Shown here one piece after another: positions 1-7,172 of a stretch of DNA of 8,060 nucleotides. The stretch lies in the NCBI GenBank assembly GCA_965555375.1, contig CBEWDL010000150.1, forward strand, positions 1-8,060, given 5' to 3'. Origin of the DNA: CBDVBL01 sp965555375 (GTDB lineage: Bacteria; Zixibacteria; MSB-5A5; UBA10806). Position 1 is the stretch's first letter. Each line of letters starts with the position of its first letter. Position numbers and translations under genes: made by a program. The notes under the pieces are model-generated. The model made no database searches and was not told where the DNA came from. It saw nothing but the letters and a program-made list of their open reading frames with translations.

Positions 1-32
1 CTTTTATTATGTTCTTACGGTTATGGTCGCCT

Positions 33-40
33 GGAGGTGA
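33..40 (+). promoter_or_regulatory. Strong Shine-Dalgarno site of the DUF302 gene
   Basis: GGAGGTGA lies just before the ATG at 44 and is a near-perfect anti-SD match. It fixes that start and shows that this organism uses ordinary SD-led initiation, which contrasts with the SD-less starts of the HAD and rarA genes in the same window. The 32 bases before it are AT-rich and may include part of a promoter, but too little is visible to call one. Confidence 0.8.
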
Positions 41-43
41 AAA

Positions 44-427
44 ATGGAATTAGCGTACACGACGAAATCCAATAGGAAATTCAACGAAGCAGTGACGAAA
101 ATCGAGGAGATTACAGCCGCTAAGGGGTTTCGGGTGCTGCACGTTCACGACGTCAAGGCAACCCTCCAGGAAAAGGGTTTCGAAAGGGAGCCTTTCAAGA
201 TCATAGAGATCTGCAATGCCGGATTCGCTCATCAGGCCCTGGGGATAGCTGAGGATGTCGGCCTGTTTATGCCCTGCAAAATAAACGTTTACACAAAAGA
301 CGGCGAAACGGTCATTTCGGCCATGAGACCAGCGATGATCAGCGAATTTTTCGCTGAACAGCGCTTAAAAGAACTGGCCGATGAGGTCGATACTGTTGTC
401 AGGTCAATCGTAGATGAAGCCAAATAA
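44..427 (+). CDS. DUF302 domain protein
   Basis: This is a 127-residue protein of the DUF302 family, whose biochemical function is not established. Family hallmarks are visible: an amphipathic N-terminal helix (residues about 10-27), the strand VLHVHDV (31-37), the EICNAGFAHQAL segment (55-66), PCKINVY (77-83) and the MRP turn (94-96), followed by a C-terminal helix. The domain fills the whole protein, and there is no signal peptide or membrane segment, so it is probably cytoplasmic. The start is fixed by a strong SD at 33-40. Its last codons overlap the next gene by 14 bases, so the two are probably translated together. Cys57 and Cys78 are present, and the family often sits near redox or sulfur genes, but a redox role here is inference only. 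The family call is fairly secure and the function is unknown. Confidence 0.85.
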   Translation: MELAYTTKSNRKFNEAVTKIEEITAAKGFRVLHVHDVKATLQEKGFEREPFKIIEICNAGFAHQALGIAEDVGLFMPCKINVYTKDGETVISAMRPAMISEFFAEQRLKELADEVDTVVRSIVDEAK

Positions 428-614
428 TGAAAAAAAGGCCCGCCGTTCTAAGCTTCTCTTAAGACTAATCCTGGGGCTTACGCTGGGAAGCATGGTTGGC
501 TATATAGCCTCGTCGGTGGCCGGTTCCGCTGGATCTCAATGTTTGATTATCTGTAATCAGGGTGTCGCCATACCCTATTTCGCCGTCATCGGTTTCCTGG
601 TTGCGTGGAGGTAG
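414..614 (+). CDS. Small membrane protein, DUF6132-like
   Basis: This 66-residue protein has a basic N-terminus (K/R at 7-17), a hydrophobic glycine-containing segment (about 18-36), a short Cys-containing loop with C43-x3-C47 followed by N48, and a second hydrophobic segment (51-65). Two short helices flanking a Cys/Asn loop before an A-I-P-Y-F stretch resemble the small DUF6132-type membrane proteins of FCB bacteria. That family name comes from pattern memory, not a search. The ATG overlaps the end of the DUF302 gene by 14 bases and has only a weak SD, which suggests translational coupling. Another ATG at 427 leads to a stop after 11 codons and is not the start. The gene's final codons contain the ribosome-binding site of the next gene. 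The paired cysteines could bind metal or form a disulfide, but no function is known. Confidence 0.65.
   Translation: MKPNNEKKARRSKLLLRLILGLTLGSMVGYIASSVAGSAGSQCLIICNQGVAIPYFAVIGFLVAWR
607..612 (+). promoter_or_regulatory. Ribosome-binding site of the FmdB gene, inside the upstream gene
   Basis: GGAGGT sits 7 bases before the ATG at 620 and overlaps the last codons and stop of the preceding membrane-protein gene. It decides the zinc-ribbon start at 620. The in-frame GTG at 605 lies upstream of this SD and would add five residues before the conserved MPIYEY start. Confidence 0.8.
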
Positions 615-619
615 GTCGG

Positions 620-808
620 ATGCCGATTTATGAGTATAAATGCAAAATTTGCGGCGAGAAATTCGAGGTTCTTGTCTATTCCGATAGCGAGAAAATAATT
701 TGCGATAAATGTGGATCTGAAGATTCCGAGCGGCTCATGTCTGGATTCGCCGCCGACAGTTCCTCGAGTTTATCGAGTTCCTGTCGCGGGTCGAGCGCTT
801 TTACATGA
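620..808 (+). CDS. FmdB-family zinc ribbon regulatory protein
   Basis: This 62-residue protein begins with the family signature MPIYEYKC and carries two CxxC knuckles, C8-x2-C11 and C28-x2-C31, that should bind one zinc ion in a zinc-ribbon fold. Residues 38-43 (RLMSGF) match the usual link after the ribbon. The tail (47-62) is serine-rich with a single Cys, a shortened form of the low-complexity Ser/Cys/Gly tail common in this family. FmdB was named for a putative regulator of formamidase genes in Methylophilus. The role of most members is unknown, so regulation should not be assumed. It is the last gene of a three-gene operon, followed by an intrinsic terminator about 60 bases downstream. 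The start is set by the SD at 607-612. Confidence 0.88.
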   Translation: MPIYEYKCKICGEKFEVLVYSDSEKIICDKCGSEDSERLMSGFAADSSSSLSSSCRGSSAFT

Positions 809-869
809 AGCTAAGCATGCAGCCGGTCGGCTGAATTAACGTCAATTAAAACAACAGCTTAAATAGAAG

Positions 870-896
870 GCGATGTCATTGGACGTCGCTTTTCTT
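870..896 (+). terminator. Rho-independent terminator of the DUF302-FmdB operon
   Basis: GCGATGTC (870-877) pairs with GACGTCGC (882-889) around the loop ATTG, giving an 8-bp stem with one G-U pair in RNA. It is followed by TTTTCTT, and A868/A867 can pair with the first Ts. This is a classic intrinsic terminator about 60 bases after the FmdB stop. Confidence 0.85.
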
Positions 897-922
897 ATTC
901 AATATTCGCTTATAATTCCTTA

Positions 923-955
923 CTGGCTGGGTTATCCGCCGGATAAAAAAGCCAG
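923..955. repeat. Nested hairpin: 6 bp + internal loop + 6 bp
   Basis: The outer arms CTGGCT (923-928) and AGCCAG (950-955) are perfectly complementary. Inside them TTATCC (932-937) and GGATAA (941-946) form a second 6-bp stem with loop GCC. Three bases on each side make a symmetric internal loop. The structure can form on either strand. The GTTTAAAAAAT after it is not a good T tract, so a second terminator is possible but weak. It may instead be part of a structured RNA or a protein-binding site. Confidence 0.6.
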
Positions 956-976
956 GTTTAAAAAATCGAATTCTTC

Positions 977-1005
977 TCATTCCTAATCCGGGACTATGGG
1001 AATGA
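977..1005. repeat. 7-bp inverted repeat TCATTCC/GGAATGA
   Basis: TCATTCC (977-983) and GGAATGA (999-1005) are perfectly complementary around a 15-base spacer. Length and spacing suit either a stem-loop or a two-half-site operator. A single 7-bp pair could arise by chance, so it matters mainly as part of a run of such repeats in this gap. Confidence 0.4.
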
Positions 1006-1051
1006 TACGGGAAACGACGCAAACAATAACTCATCATCTCTTGGTGATCGA

Positions 1052-1110
1052 GATATTTCTAATTCCATCTGACCGAAAGAATTATCTTGTGAAATGAATT
1101 AGGAAATATC
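1052..1110. repeat. Long inverted repeat, 14 bp with one bulge
   Basis: GATATTTCTAATTC (1052-1065) pairs with GAATTAGGAAATATC (1096-1110), with all 14 bases matched and one extra G bulged. The 30-base loop is mostly unstructured. An arm this long is unlikely by chance even in AT-rich DNA. It has no T tract after it, and it lies 56 bases before the nitroreductase ATG, so a role in that gene's leader or as a spaced operator pair is as plausible as a small RNA. Confidence 0.6.
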
Positions 1111-1118
1111 ATATCATA

Positions 1119-1149
1119 ATCTGAAAGCTCTTTGCCGGCAGATTCAGAT
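1119..1149. repeat. Inverted repeat in the nitroreductase leader
   Basis: ATCTGAA (1119-1125) and TTCAGAT (1143-1149) are perfect complements. The loop contains the self-complementary TGCCGGCA (1133-1140). The hairpin ends just before the likely SD (GGAG, 1152-1155) of the gene at 1167, so it could affect initiation if transcribed. That is inference from position. Confidence 0.45.
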
Positions 1150-1166
1150 CCGGAGAACCGGGAAGC

Positions 1167-1760
1167 ATGAAAAAAGATCCTAAAGAAAATTACTCCCTCG
1201 AATCGGCGCTGAAGAACCGTCGGACCGTAAGAGAATTAACCGGCGGATATATCTCCCCGAGTATTCTGGACGATTTAGTCTGGGCGGCTTACGGCCACAC
1301 CCATAGCGACGGCCTGTTGAAGATGCGCACGGCGCCCTCGGCCGGGGGGACTTATCCCGTGGAAATATATCTCGTATTGCATAACGTCAATGACTACTCC
1401 GACGGCATCTACCTCTACGATACTCGAAACGAGCAGCTTACAATTGTCAAAGAAGGAGGCTATCTGGATGATATATGTCAGGCCTCCCTCGAACAGGATT
1501 TTATACCTCTGGCCAACGTGACATTCCTTCTGGTTTACAATCCGGGCAAAATATCACGCCGTTATGGCCGCGAGTCGCGCAGATATGCGCTTCTTGAATG
1601 CGGCCATATCGCTCAAAATATTCTTCTTATGGCCGCCGCCCGGGGGCTGGGAAGCGTGCCCGTCGGTGCCTTTTATCACAAGAGGCTGGGGGCAATTCTC
1701 GGGCTTCAGGATGATCGCGAAGTTCTATATATGATTTGTGTGGGAACGTTGGAGAAGTAA
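1167..1760 (+). CDS. SagB-type (ThcOx) nitroreductase-family oxidoreductase
   Basis: This 197-residue flavoprotein belongs to the nitroreductase superfamily, SagB/ThcOx branch. Visible signatures are the N-terminal NRRTVRE segment (17-23, Arg contacts to FMN phosphate), the diagnostic APSAGGTYPVEIYLV block (56-70), and the C-terminal CGHIAQNILLMAAARGLGSVPVGAF segment (about 145-169) that closes the FMN site of the dimer. Family members oxidise or reduce small molecules with FMN. SagB and McbC dehydrogenate azolines in peptide maturation, but no YcaO cyclodehydratase or precursor peptide is nearby, so this is a stand-alone member with unknown substrate. There is no signal peptide, so it should be cytoplasmic. 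GGAG at 1152 (11 bases upstream) is the likely SD. The gene is preceded by an inverted-repeat-rich leader and ends exactly against the stop of the convergent HAD gene. Confidence 0.88.
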   Translation: MKKDPKENYSLESALKNRRTVRELTGGYISPSILDDLVWAAYGHTHSDGLLKMRTAPSAGGTYPVEIYLVLHNVNDYSDGIYLYDTRNEQLTIVKEGGYLDDICQASLEQDFIPLANVTFLLVYNPGKISRRYGRESRRYALLECGHIAQNILLMAAARGLGSVPVGAFYHKRLGAILGLQDDREVLYMICVGTLEK

Positions 1761-2474
1761 TCAATTGAGATACTCTTCAATAGCCCTCAGATCCCTCCAG
1801 GTGTCAATTACCAGTCCATAGCCGATAGCTTCAAGTTCTTGAACAGAATGCGTTCCGCCGCCTCGATCGCTCACAACAATCCCCTTGACATTGCACGATC
1901 GGGCCGCCTCGAGATCCAGCGGGGAATCGCCGAAATGGCAGATTCGTGAAATCGGGATATCGGCATTTCTCTCAATAGCGATCGATAGAATCTCCTCTCT
2001 ATTTTCGGCGTCTTCACCGTAGGCGCCGGTTGTGAAGAAACCGTCAAAACCAGCGTCAATCAATTTCCAGTTAGAATGTCTTTTAATATTGCCGGTCATA
2101 AGCCCCAATCGAACGTTTCTCGATCTTAAGAGCTCCAAAAATTCCAGTACGCCCGGGAGCGGGACATAGTCGGGGATACCGTTCTCCAACCGGTGTTCTT
2201 CGAAATACTCATTGCCGACGGCAAATAGCTTTTGTTCATTCTCCTGATATTGCTTCTCGGAAATTCCCAATTCCGAAAGAGTTAATTTCAATACCTTTTT
2301 ATCGGTCAGGCCGTAGATCCGTCTGCCCAGCACGTGGGTATAATCGACGTTTTTCAAATCGAAGACCGTTTCGATGGCATAATTAAAGGACCGGGACTTA
2401 AGGCTCAGGCCGTCCTGCCTGTTTCTTCGTATCAAGGTCCCGTCGATATCGAAAAATGCCAGAATTATGTTCAT
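1761..2474 (-). CDS. HAD-superfamily hydrolase, phosphoglycolate-phosphatase-like
   Basis: This 237-residue haloacid-dehalogenase phosphatase has the nucleophile motif FFDIDGTL (Asp9 nucleophile, Asp11 acid/base), a helical cap (about 16-105), motif II LMTGN (Thr127) and motif IV FGDSPLD (Asp183, Asp187, Mg2+ binding). The motif III base is unclear: it is either K137 (WKL) or R159 in the AENRE segment. Substrate cannot be told from sequence, and small phosphate esters are typical. ATG 2492 would add six residues (MEYYVN). I prefer ATG 2474 because it gives the usual short lead before DxD and lies 6 bases after a -10-like box, but neither start has a real SD. The gene is divergent from the signal peptidase homologue across a short spacer. 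It converges with the nitroreductase with no base between the stops, so read-through transcription is likely there. Confidence 0.88.
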   Translation of the reverse strand: MNIILAFFDIDGTLIRRNRQDGLSLKSRSFNYAIETVFDLKNVDYTHVLGRRIYGLTDKKVLKLTLSELGISEKQYQENEQKLFAVGNEYFEEHRLENGIPDYVPLPGVLEFLELLRSRNVRLGLMTGNIKRHSNWKLIDAGFDGFFTTGAYGEDAENREEILSIAIERNADIPISRICHFGDSPLDLEAARSCNVKGIVVSDRGGGTHSVQELEAIGYGLVIDTWRDLRAIEEYLN

Positions 2475-2480
2475 ATTTAC

Positions 2481-2508
2481 ATAATATTCCATTTACAGAA
2501 TAAGTCAA
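2481..2508 (-). promoter_or_regulatory. Sigma-70-like promoter of the HAD gene
   Basis: Read on the minus strand, TTGACT (2508-2503) and TATTAT (2486-2481) are separated by 16 bases, each matching 5 of 6 consensus positions. The -10 ends 6 bases before the ATG at 2474, placing transcription start at or beside that ATG. If the promoter is real, the message is leaderless and the upstream ATG at 2492 cannot be used. Confidence 0.45.
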
Positions 2509-2634
2509 CTGTTTCGATGTACATTATCTGCAGCCAGCTTGCACAGGGGCAAACTCAGGGCAATGGTTTTGCTCAATTTTTCAAAAGCAGAGCCGATAAC
2601 TTATTAGGGGCTTTAAGAATAATGGGGTTGGAGC

Positions 2635-3318
2635 ATGCTTAGAAAACCGAAACCTGGTAAAAAACGCAAAACTAAAAAGATTTCCAGGAAAAGGGAGCTC
2701 ATAAAGGCCGTCATCCTGATTATTTTGATAGCCGCAACCTTGCGGGTTTTCGTAGTCTTCCCGTTCGAGATGAATAATGACGCTATGCTGGGAGGATTCT
2801 ATCCCGGAGATTACGTGCTGTCATCCAAGATATCATATAAATTCGGAACGCCTGAGCCGGGAGATATAGTGGTATTCAATCATCCATTCAGAGCTGACGA
2901 ACAGGCTGCACGGCGGGTTGTTGCCACCCAGGGCCAGACGGTAGAAATCGTGGGCAAAATGGTTTACGTAGACGGCGAGCCATTAGCGGAGCCAATCACC
3001 ATTCAGCATTCAGATTACCGAATACTGCCCCCCGATTTTTCCAACAGAGATTATTCTCCTCCCCAACAGGTACCACCGGCCCATATTTTTGTTCTGGGCG
3101 ACAACAGGGATCAATCGGAAGATTCCCGCGATTTCGGTTTTATCCCTCTCAGCTCGATTCACGGCAAGGTCTTACTCGTCTATTTCTCGTGGGCGCCTGA
3201 TCCCAACGCTCCCAGGATGAAATCCCCTTACATCATACCCGCTATACAGATTGTTTTTTACAATCTCTTCCATTTCCCGTCCAGGGTTCGCTGGGATCGA
3301 TTCCTCGCCAGCTCGTAA
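2635..3318 (+). CDS. Signal peptidase I homologue lacking the catalytic Ser/Lys dyad
   Basis: This 227-residue membrane-anchored protein of the S26 family has a very basic N-terminus (2-24), one transmembrane segment (about 25-43) and an extracytoplasmic domain. Fold motifs are well kept: PGDYVL (57-62), PGDIVVF (75-81), RRVVATQGQTVEI (93-105) and box E GDNRDQSEDSRDFGF (155-169), and it ends in the usual RWDRF-type tail. The catalytic residues are missing. The block that normally reads S-G-S-M-x-P-T-L is N-N-D-A-M-L-G-G, putting Ala50 at the Ser nucleophile, and the Lys of the usual K-R-V motif is Arg93. So it should not cleave signal peptides by the known mechanism. It may bind secreted substrates as a chaperone or regulator, like inactive SPase paralogues of Gram-positive bacteria (S. 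pyogenes SipA, S. aureus SpsA). An active enzyme must be encoded elsewhere. ATG 2635 has GGGG at 2624-2627 as a plausible SD. Confidence 0.88.
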   Translation: MLRKPKPGKKRKTKKISRKRELIKAVILIILIAATLRVFVVFPFEMNNDAMLGGFYPGDYVLSSKISYKFGTPEPGDIVVFNHPFRADEQAARRVVATQGQTVEIVGKMVYVDGEPLAEPITIQHSDYRILPPDFSNRDYSPPQQVPPAHIFVLGDNRDQSEDSRDFGFIPLSSIHGKVLLVYFSWAPDPNAPRMKSPYIIPAIQIVFYNLFHFPSRVRWDRFLASS

Positions 3319-3564
3319 AGCTCGCCTGATTATCATCATTTTCTTGTTCCGGCCGTTTGTAAAATCTTTACGGATTTACAGCTTACCGGGGCTCTTTCGC
3401 TTCAAATCCTATCGCGAGAATTCGGATACGATCTGACCGCTGAAAAATCGCCTGAATTGGACCTCCTCCTAAGAACCGGATTTATAGAACCGGAAGGTGG
3501 CTATTTCAGGCTGACACCAGAGGTGCTTTTTCTTGTCGATGAAGTTATACTGAATTTAATATAA
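3319..3564 (+). pseudogene. Start-less coding-like stretch with winged-helix-like C-terminus
   Basis: Directly after the stop of the signal peptidase homologue, the same frame stays open for 81 codons to TAA at 3562-3564. The translation looks like real protein: an amphipathic segment (TDLQLTGALSLQILSREFGY) followed by ELDLLLRTGFIEPEGGYFRLTPE, which resembles the recognition helix, wing and closing helix of a small winged-helix domain. No ATG, GTG or TTG occurs in the first 46 codons and no SD is visible. It may be the decayed tail of a gene, a gene with a rare start codon or a frameshift, or chance. I cannot name the family. Confidence 0.35.
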
Positions 3565-3584
3565 ATGATTATTAACGCCAGATT

Positions 3585-5690
3585 TTATTTGATAATCGTT
3601 ATCTGTTTTGTCGCGGCGAAATCCTCTCCGCTGATCCGCACAAAATAACATCCGGTTGAAAGACAACGGTTATCCCAGCTTATAATCGTTTCTCCGCTTT
3701 GCAGAAATCCGGAGTAAAGCTTTTCTACTTTTCTGCCCAGTATATCGTAGAGATTTACGGAGACCATGGCGGGAGTCTTAATCTCCAAACTGATGGTCGC
3801 CCCCTCCCTCACTGGATTTGGGAACAACATAATTCCAGGCGATACATCATCGTCAGCAATTCCCCGATCTTCGGGATTGGCATCGTCAACAGGATCGAAC
3901 ACGCTCACGCCATAAAAGTCTGCCGCATAGAGACGATCGCCGAGGAAACCCAGATCGTATACGCGGCCGGTGGTTTGATATTTGAAAATATATCGCGGCT
4001 GGTCTCTCCAGGAAATATCCCAGACCGTTATGCCGGAATCGGCCTCGGCTATATAGATTCTGTTTCCTTTCAATTCCGCGTCATATGCTTTGCCGCCGGT
4101 CTGAATATGAGAAATAAGATCCAGATCGCCTGAGAGGCTCAACCAATAGACTCCTCCCAGCCCGGACGATAAAATCGCCGTCTCTCCAATAAGATTTATA
4201 CCGAGCGACGGATAGTCTGATGCAAATCGACTTAAAAAGCAGATATTTTCCGGATCCGATACATCGTAAAGCTCCAGACCGCTGGAACTGGCTACGAAAA
4301 CTGTGTCGTTTCGATGCTCTATTTTCGTGGAGCCGTAATCGGTATCGAAAAATCCTTCCTCTACGGGAAAATTAATATCCGCCAGATCCACTGCTATGAT
4401 CCCCTGCCAGTTGGCCAAAAAAGCGTGCTCCCCGGTGTAAGACGATGACCTTACCCAACCCTCAGATTTAAAATTCGATAGAATTTTGATTTCCCCGGGA
4501 TCGGAGAAGTCGACGATATTCAACCCATTCTCATCACTGGAAATAAATCCGAGATTCTCTGAAATTCTGATCTCCAGACAATCACCGTCGATAGCGATGC
4601 CGGGAGTTTGAGAAGATTTCAAGTCATAATCAAAGACCATCAGGCCGCCGGTGCCTGCGGCAGCGAAAATTCGATCGTCCGCAAGCGATAGCGATTTGCA
4701 AACAGAGTAGGTAACCTCGCTATCGAGAATCTCCGCTGGAGTCTTACCCCGTAGTTTTAAAAGCTTTACACCATATATCCAGTTGGCAACAAAGACCACG
4801 TCCTCAAAAAGTCCAAATCCCAGGCAATTGAAATCCAGAGAAGTGGACCAGATTATTTCCGGTAGCGATGGTCTTGACACGTCCACCGATTTCAGGGCGC
4901 CGTATCCGTCCAGAACAATCAACTCGCCATCGACCAGCATCGCTTCTCTTGCCGATCCGAAATCCGAATTATGCCCGATAACCGGTGGCCTGCCGTTCCA
5001 TCTTAGATCCAGCGTATAAAGCCCCGCCCGGTGCGCACAGGTATATATAAGGTAACCGTCGAGTTCAAGCCCATAAACATAATCCGGCATTATATATTGC
5101 TCTATCAGTTCCGGATGCGATCTATCCGAGACATCGAGCAACACCACTCCCCCGTGGTAGGCGGCCACGAACAGGGTATCGTTCCTCAACTTGAATTCAT
5201 GCGGGTAACCGCTGAAATTCAGATCGAAAACTAATTCGGGCATATAAGGATTCGAGACGTCATACACTGTGATCGCCGTTTCCAATCCGCCTACATAAAG
5301 ATAATCGCCGATAATTTTTAATCCAACCGGGTGGAATGCCAGATTTAACCGCCGGATGCGCTCGAACTTTCTGCCGTTCATTCGAAAGATCTCCACGGAG
5401 CCGTCCAGATTGCTTGCAACAACCAGATCATCCTGCCTGTCCACAAATTCAGCCCGTCCCGATGTGAAGATCCTGGACGCTGAAATGATATCCTCCTCGG
5501 AATCGATCTCAAATAACTCCAGTCCCCAGCGATTTGCGGTAATGAAGCCGTTTTCATACCTGACGACATCATCATAACATCCCGCCGTCATCGTGGAATT
5601 CGTGGGCCCCACGGCCAGAACGATGTTGAAGGGCAAGCCCACGAGTCCTGATATGATTGATACCAGAGCTATCTTACGAGCGGCCGGCAA
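3585..5690 (-). CDS. Secreted LVIVD-repeat beta-propeller protein with T9SS sorting domain
   Basis: This is a 701-residue exported protein. From the TTG at 5690 it begins M-PAARK followed by a hydrophobic stretch (IALVSIISGLVGLPFNIVLA), a convincing signal peptide probably cleaved after VLA. Fourteen repeats of about 40 residues follow, each with a strand pair like DTLFVAAYHGGVVLLDVSD and a P-E-x-V/I turn. This is the LVIVD pattern of cell-surface propellers, and fourteen fits two seven-bladed propellers. The last ~85 residues form a type IX secretion sorting domain: FPNP (about 623-626), V-x-LYDILGRKV, W-D, G-x-YFVRISG and a final KQITIIK. It is thus likely carried across the outer membrane and anchored or released, probably for protein or glycan binding. 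The frame is open up to another TTG at 5810, but that start adds 40 residues with no family character and buries the signal peptide. GGGGGGA precedes the TTG at 5690 at short spacing. Confidence 0.85.
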   Translation of the reverse strand: MPAARKIALVSIISGLVGLPFNIVLAVGPTNSTMTAGCYDDVVRYENGFITANRWGLELFEIDSEEDIISASRIFTSGRAEFVDRQDDLVVASNLDGSVEIFRMNGRKFERIRRLNLAFHPVGLKIIGDYLYVGGLETAITVYDVSNPYMPELVFDLNFSGYPHEFKLRNDTLFVAAYHGGVVLLDVSDRSHPELIEQYIMPDYVYGLELDGYLIYTCAHRAGLYTLDLRWNGRPPVIGHNSDFGSAREAMLVDGELIVLDGYGALKSVDVSRPSLPEIIWSTSLDFNCLGFGLFEDVVFVANWIYGVKLLKLRGKTPAEILDSEVTYSVCKSLSLADDRIFAAAGTGGLMVFDYDLKSSQTPGIAIDGDCLEIRISENLGFISSDENGLNIVDFSDPGEIKILSNFKSEGWVRSSSYTGEHAFLANWQGIIAVDLADINFPVEEGFFDTDYGSTKIEHRNDTVFVASSSGLELYDVSDPENICFLSRFASDYPSLGINLIGETAILSSGLGGVYWLSLSGDLDLISHIQTGGKAYDAELKGNRIYIAEADSGITVWDISWRDQPRYIFKYQTTGRVYDLGFLGDRLYAADFYGVSVFDPVDDANPEDRGIADDDVSPGIMLFPNPVREGATISLEIKTPAMVSVNLYDILGRKVEKLYSGFLQSGETIISWDNRCLSTGCYFVRISGEDFAATKQITIIK

Positions 5691-5787
5691 ATATCCCCCC
5701 CATGTTACATAAAAGTGGCTCTCGTTTATGGTTACCTGCTGGCTATCGGCTTCAAATCCGGTTATCGCAAACCGATCTAAACAAAAT

Positions 5788-5802
5788 TGAAACCTGGTTT
5801 CA
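5788..5802. promoter_or_regulatory. Palindromic operator-like site TGAAACC-T-GGTTTCA
   Basis: A perfect 7+1+7 palindrome in the spacer between the divergent propeller and rarA genes. A further half-site, TGAAACC, lies at 5829-5835 inside the spacer of the rarA promoter, 41 bases away. The arrangement suits binding of a dimeric regulator. Which factor is unknown. Confidence 0.45.
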
Positions 5803-5820
5803 TGAGGCAACGGATCGTTG

Positions 5821-5849
5821 TTGACACCTGAAACCGGCGCCGCTATTTT
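5821..5849 (+). promoter_or_regulatory. rarA: Sigma-70-like promoter of rarA
   Basis: A perfect TTGACA (5821-5826) is followed after exactly 17 bases by TATTTT (5844-5849, 4 of 6). The -10 ends six bases before the rarA ATG at 5856, so the start of transcription would fall on or next to the ATG. No SD lies between. This fits leaderless translation. Confidence 0.55.
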
Positions 5850-5855
5850 GCATAC

Positions 5856-7164
<1,309 letters not shown>

Positions 7165-7172
<8 letters not shown>

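Larger units (their letters stand above)
809..1166. other. Gene-free intergenic region, 358 bases
   Basis: No credible reading frame, tRNA or rRNA was found here. It holds the operon terminator (870-896), four further inverted repeats and, near the right end, the leader of the nitroreductase gene. No clear sigma-70 promoter stands out. TTGTGA at 1087 with CATAAT at 1115 has a 22-base spacer, which is too long. Confidence 0.6.

Noticed and set aside
747..800. Repeated TCGAG units at the end of the FmdB gene
   Set aside because: Explained by serine codons of the low-complexity tail typical of the family.
605..808. GTG at 605 as start of the FmdB gene
   Set aside because: It would precede the SD at 607-612. 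The ATG at 620 gives the conserved MPIYEY start.
2334..2642. Plus-strand frame of 102 codons across the HAD 5' end and the divergent spacer
   Set aside because: It lies antisense to the conserved DxDGT region, and its sequence has no domain character.
3251..3436. TTG-started frame of 61 codons overlapping the end of the signal peptidase homologue
   Set aside because: It overlaps the conserved C-terminus out of frame, has no SD, and its product has no recognisable pattern.
3316..3564. Stop-codon readthrough joining the signal peptidase homologue to the following frame
   Set aside because: The 227-residue protein already ends with the family's usual RW-x-R tail, and no readthrough or recoding signal is visible.
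5756..5776. ATCCGGTT/AACCGAT imperfect inverted repeat upstream of the propeller gene
   Set aside because: Needs a bulge and is short. The nearby perfect palindrome at 5788-5802 is a better candidate site.
5691..5810. TTG at 5810 as start of the propeller protein
   Set aside because: The 40 added residues show no family features and would place the signal peptide inside the chain.
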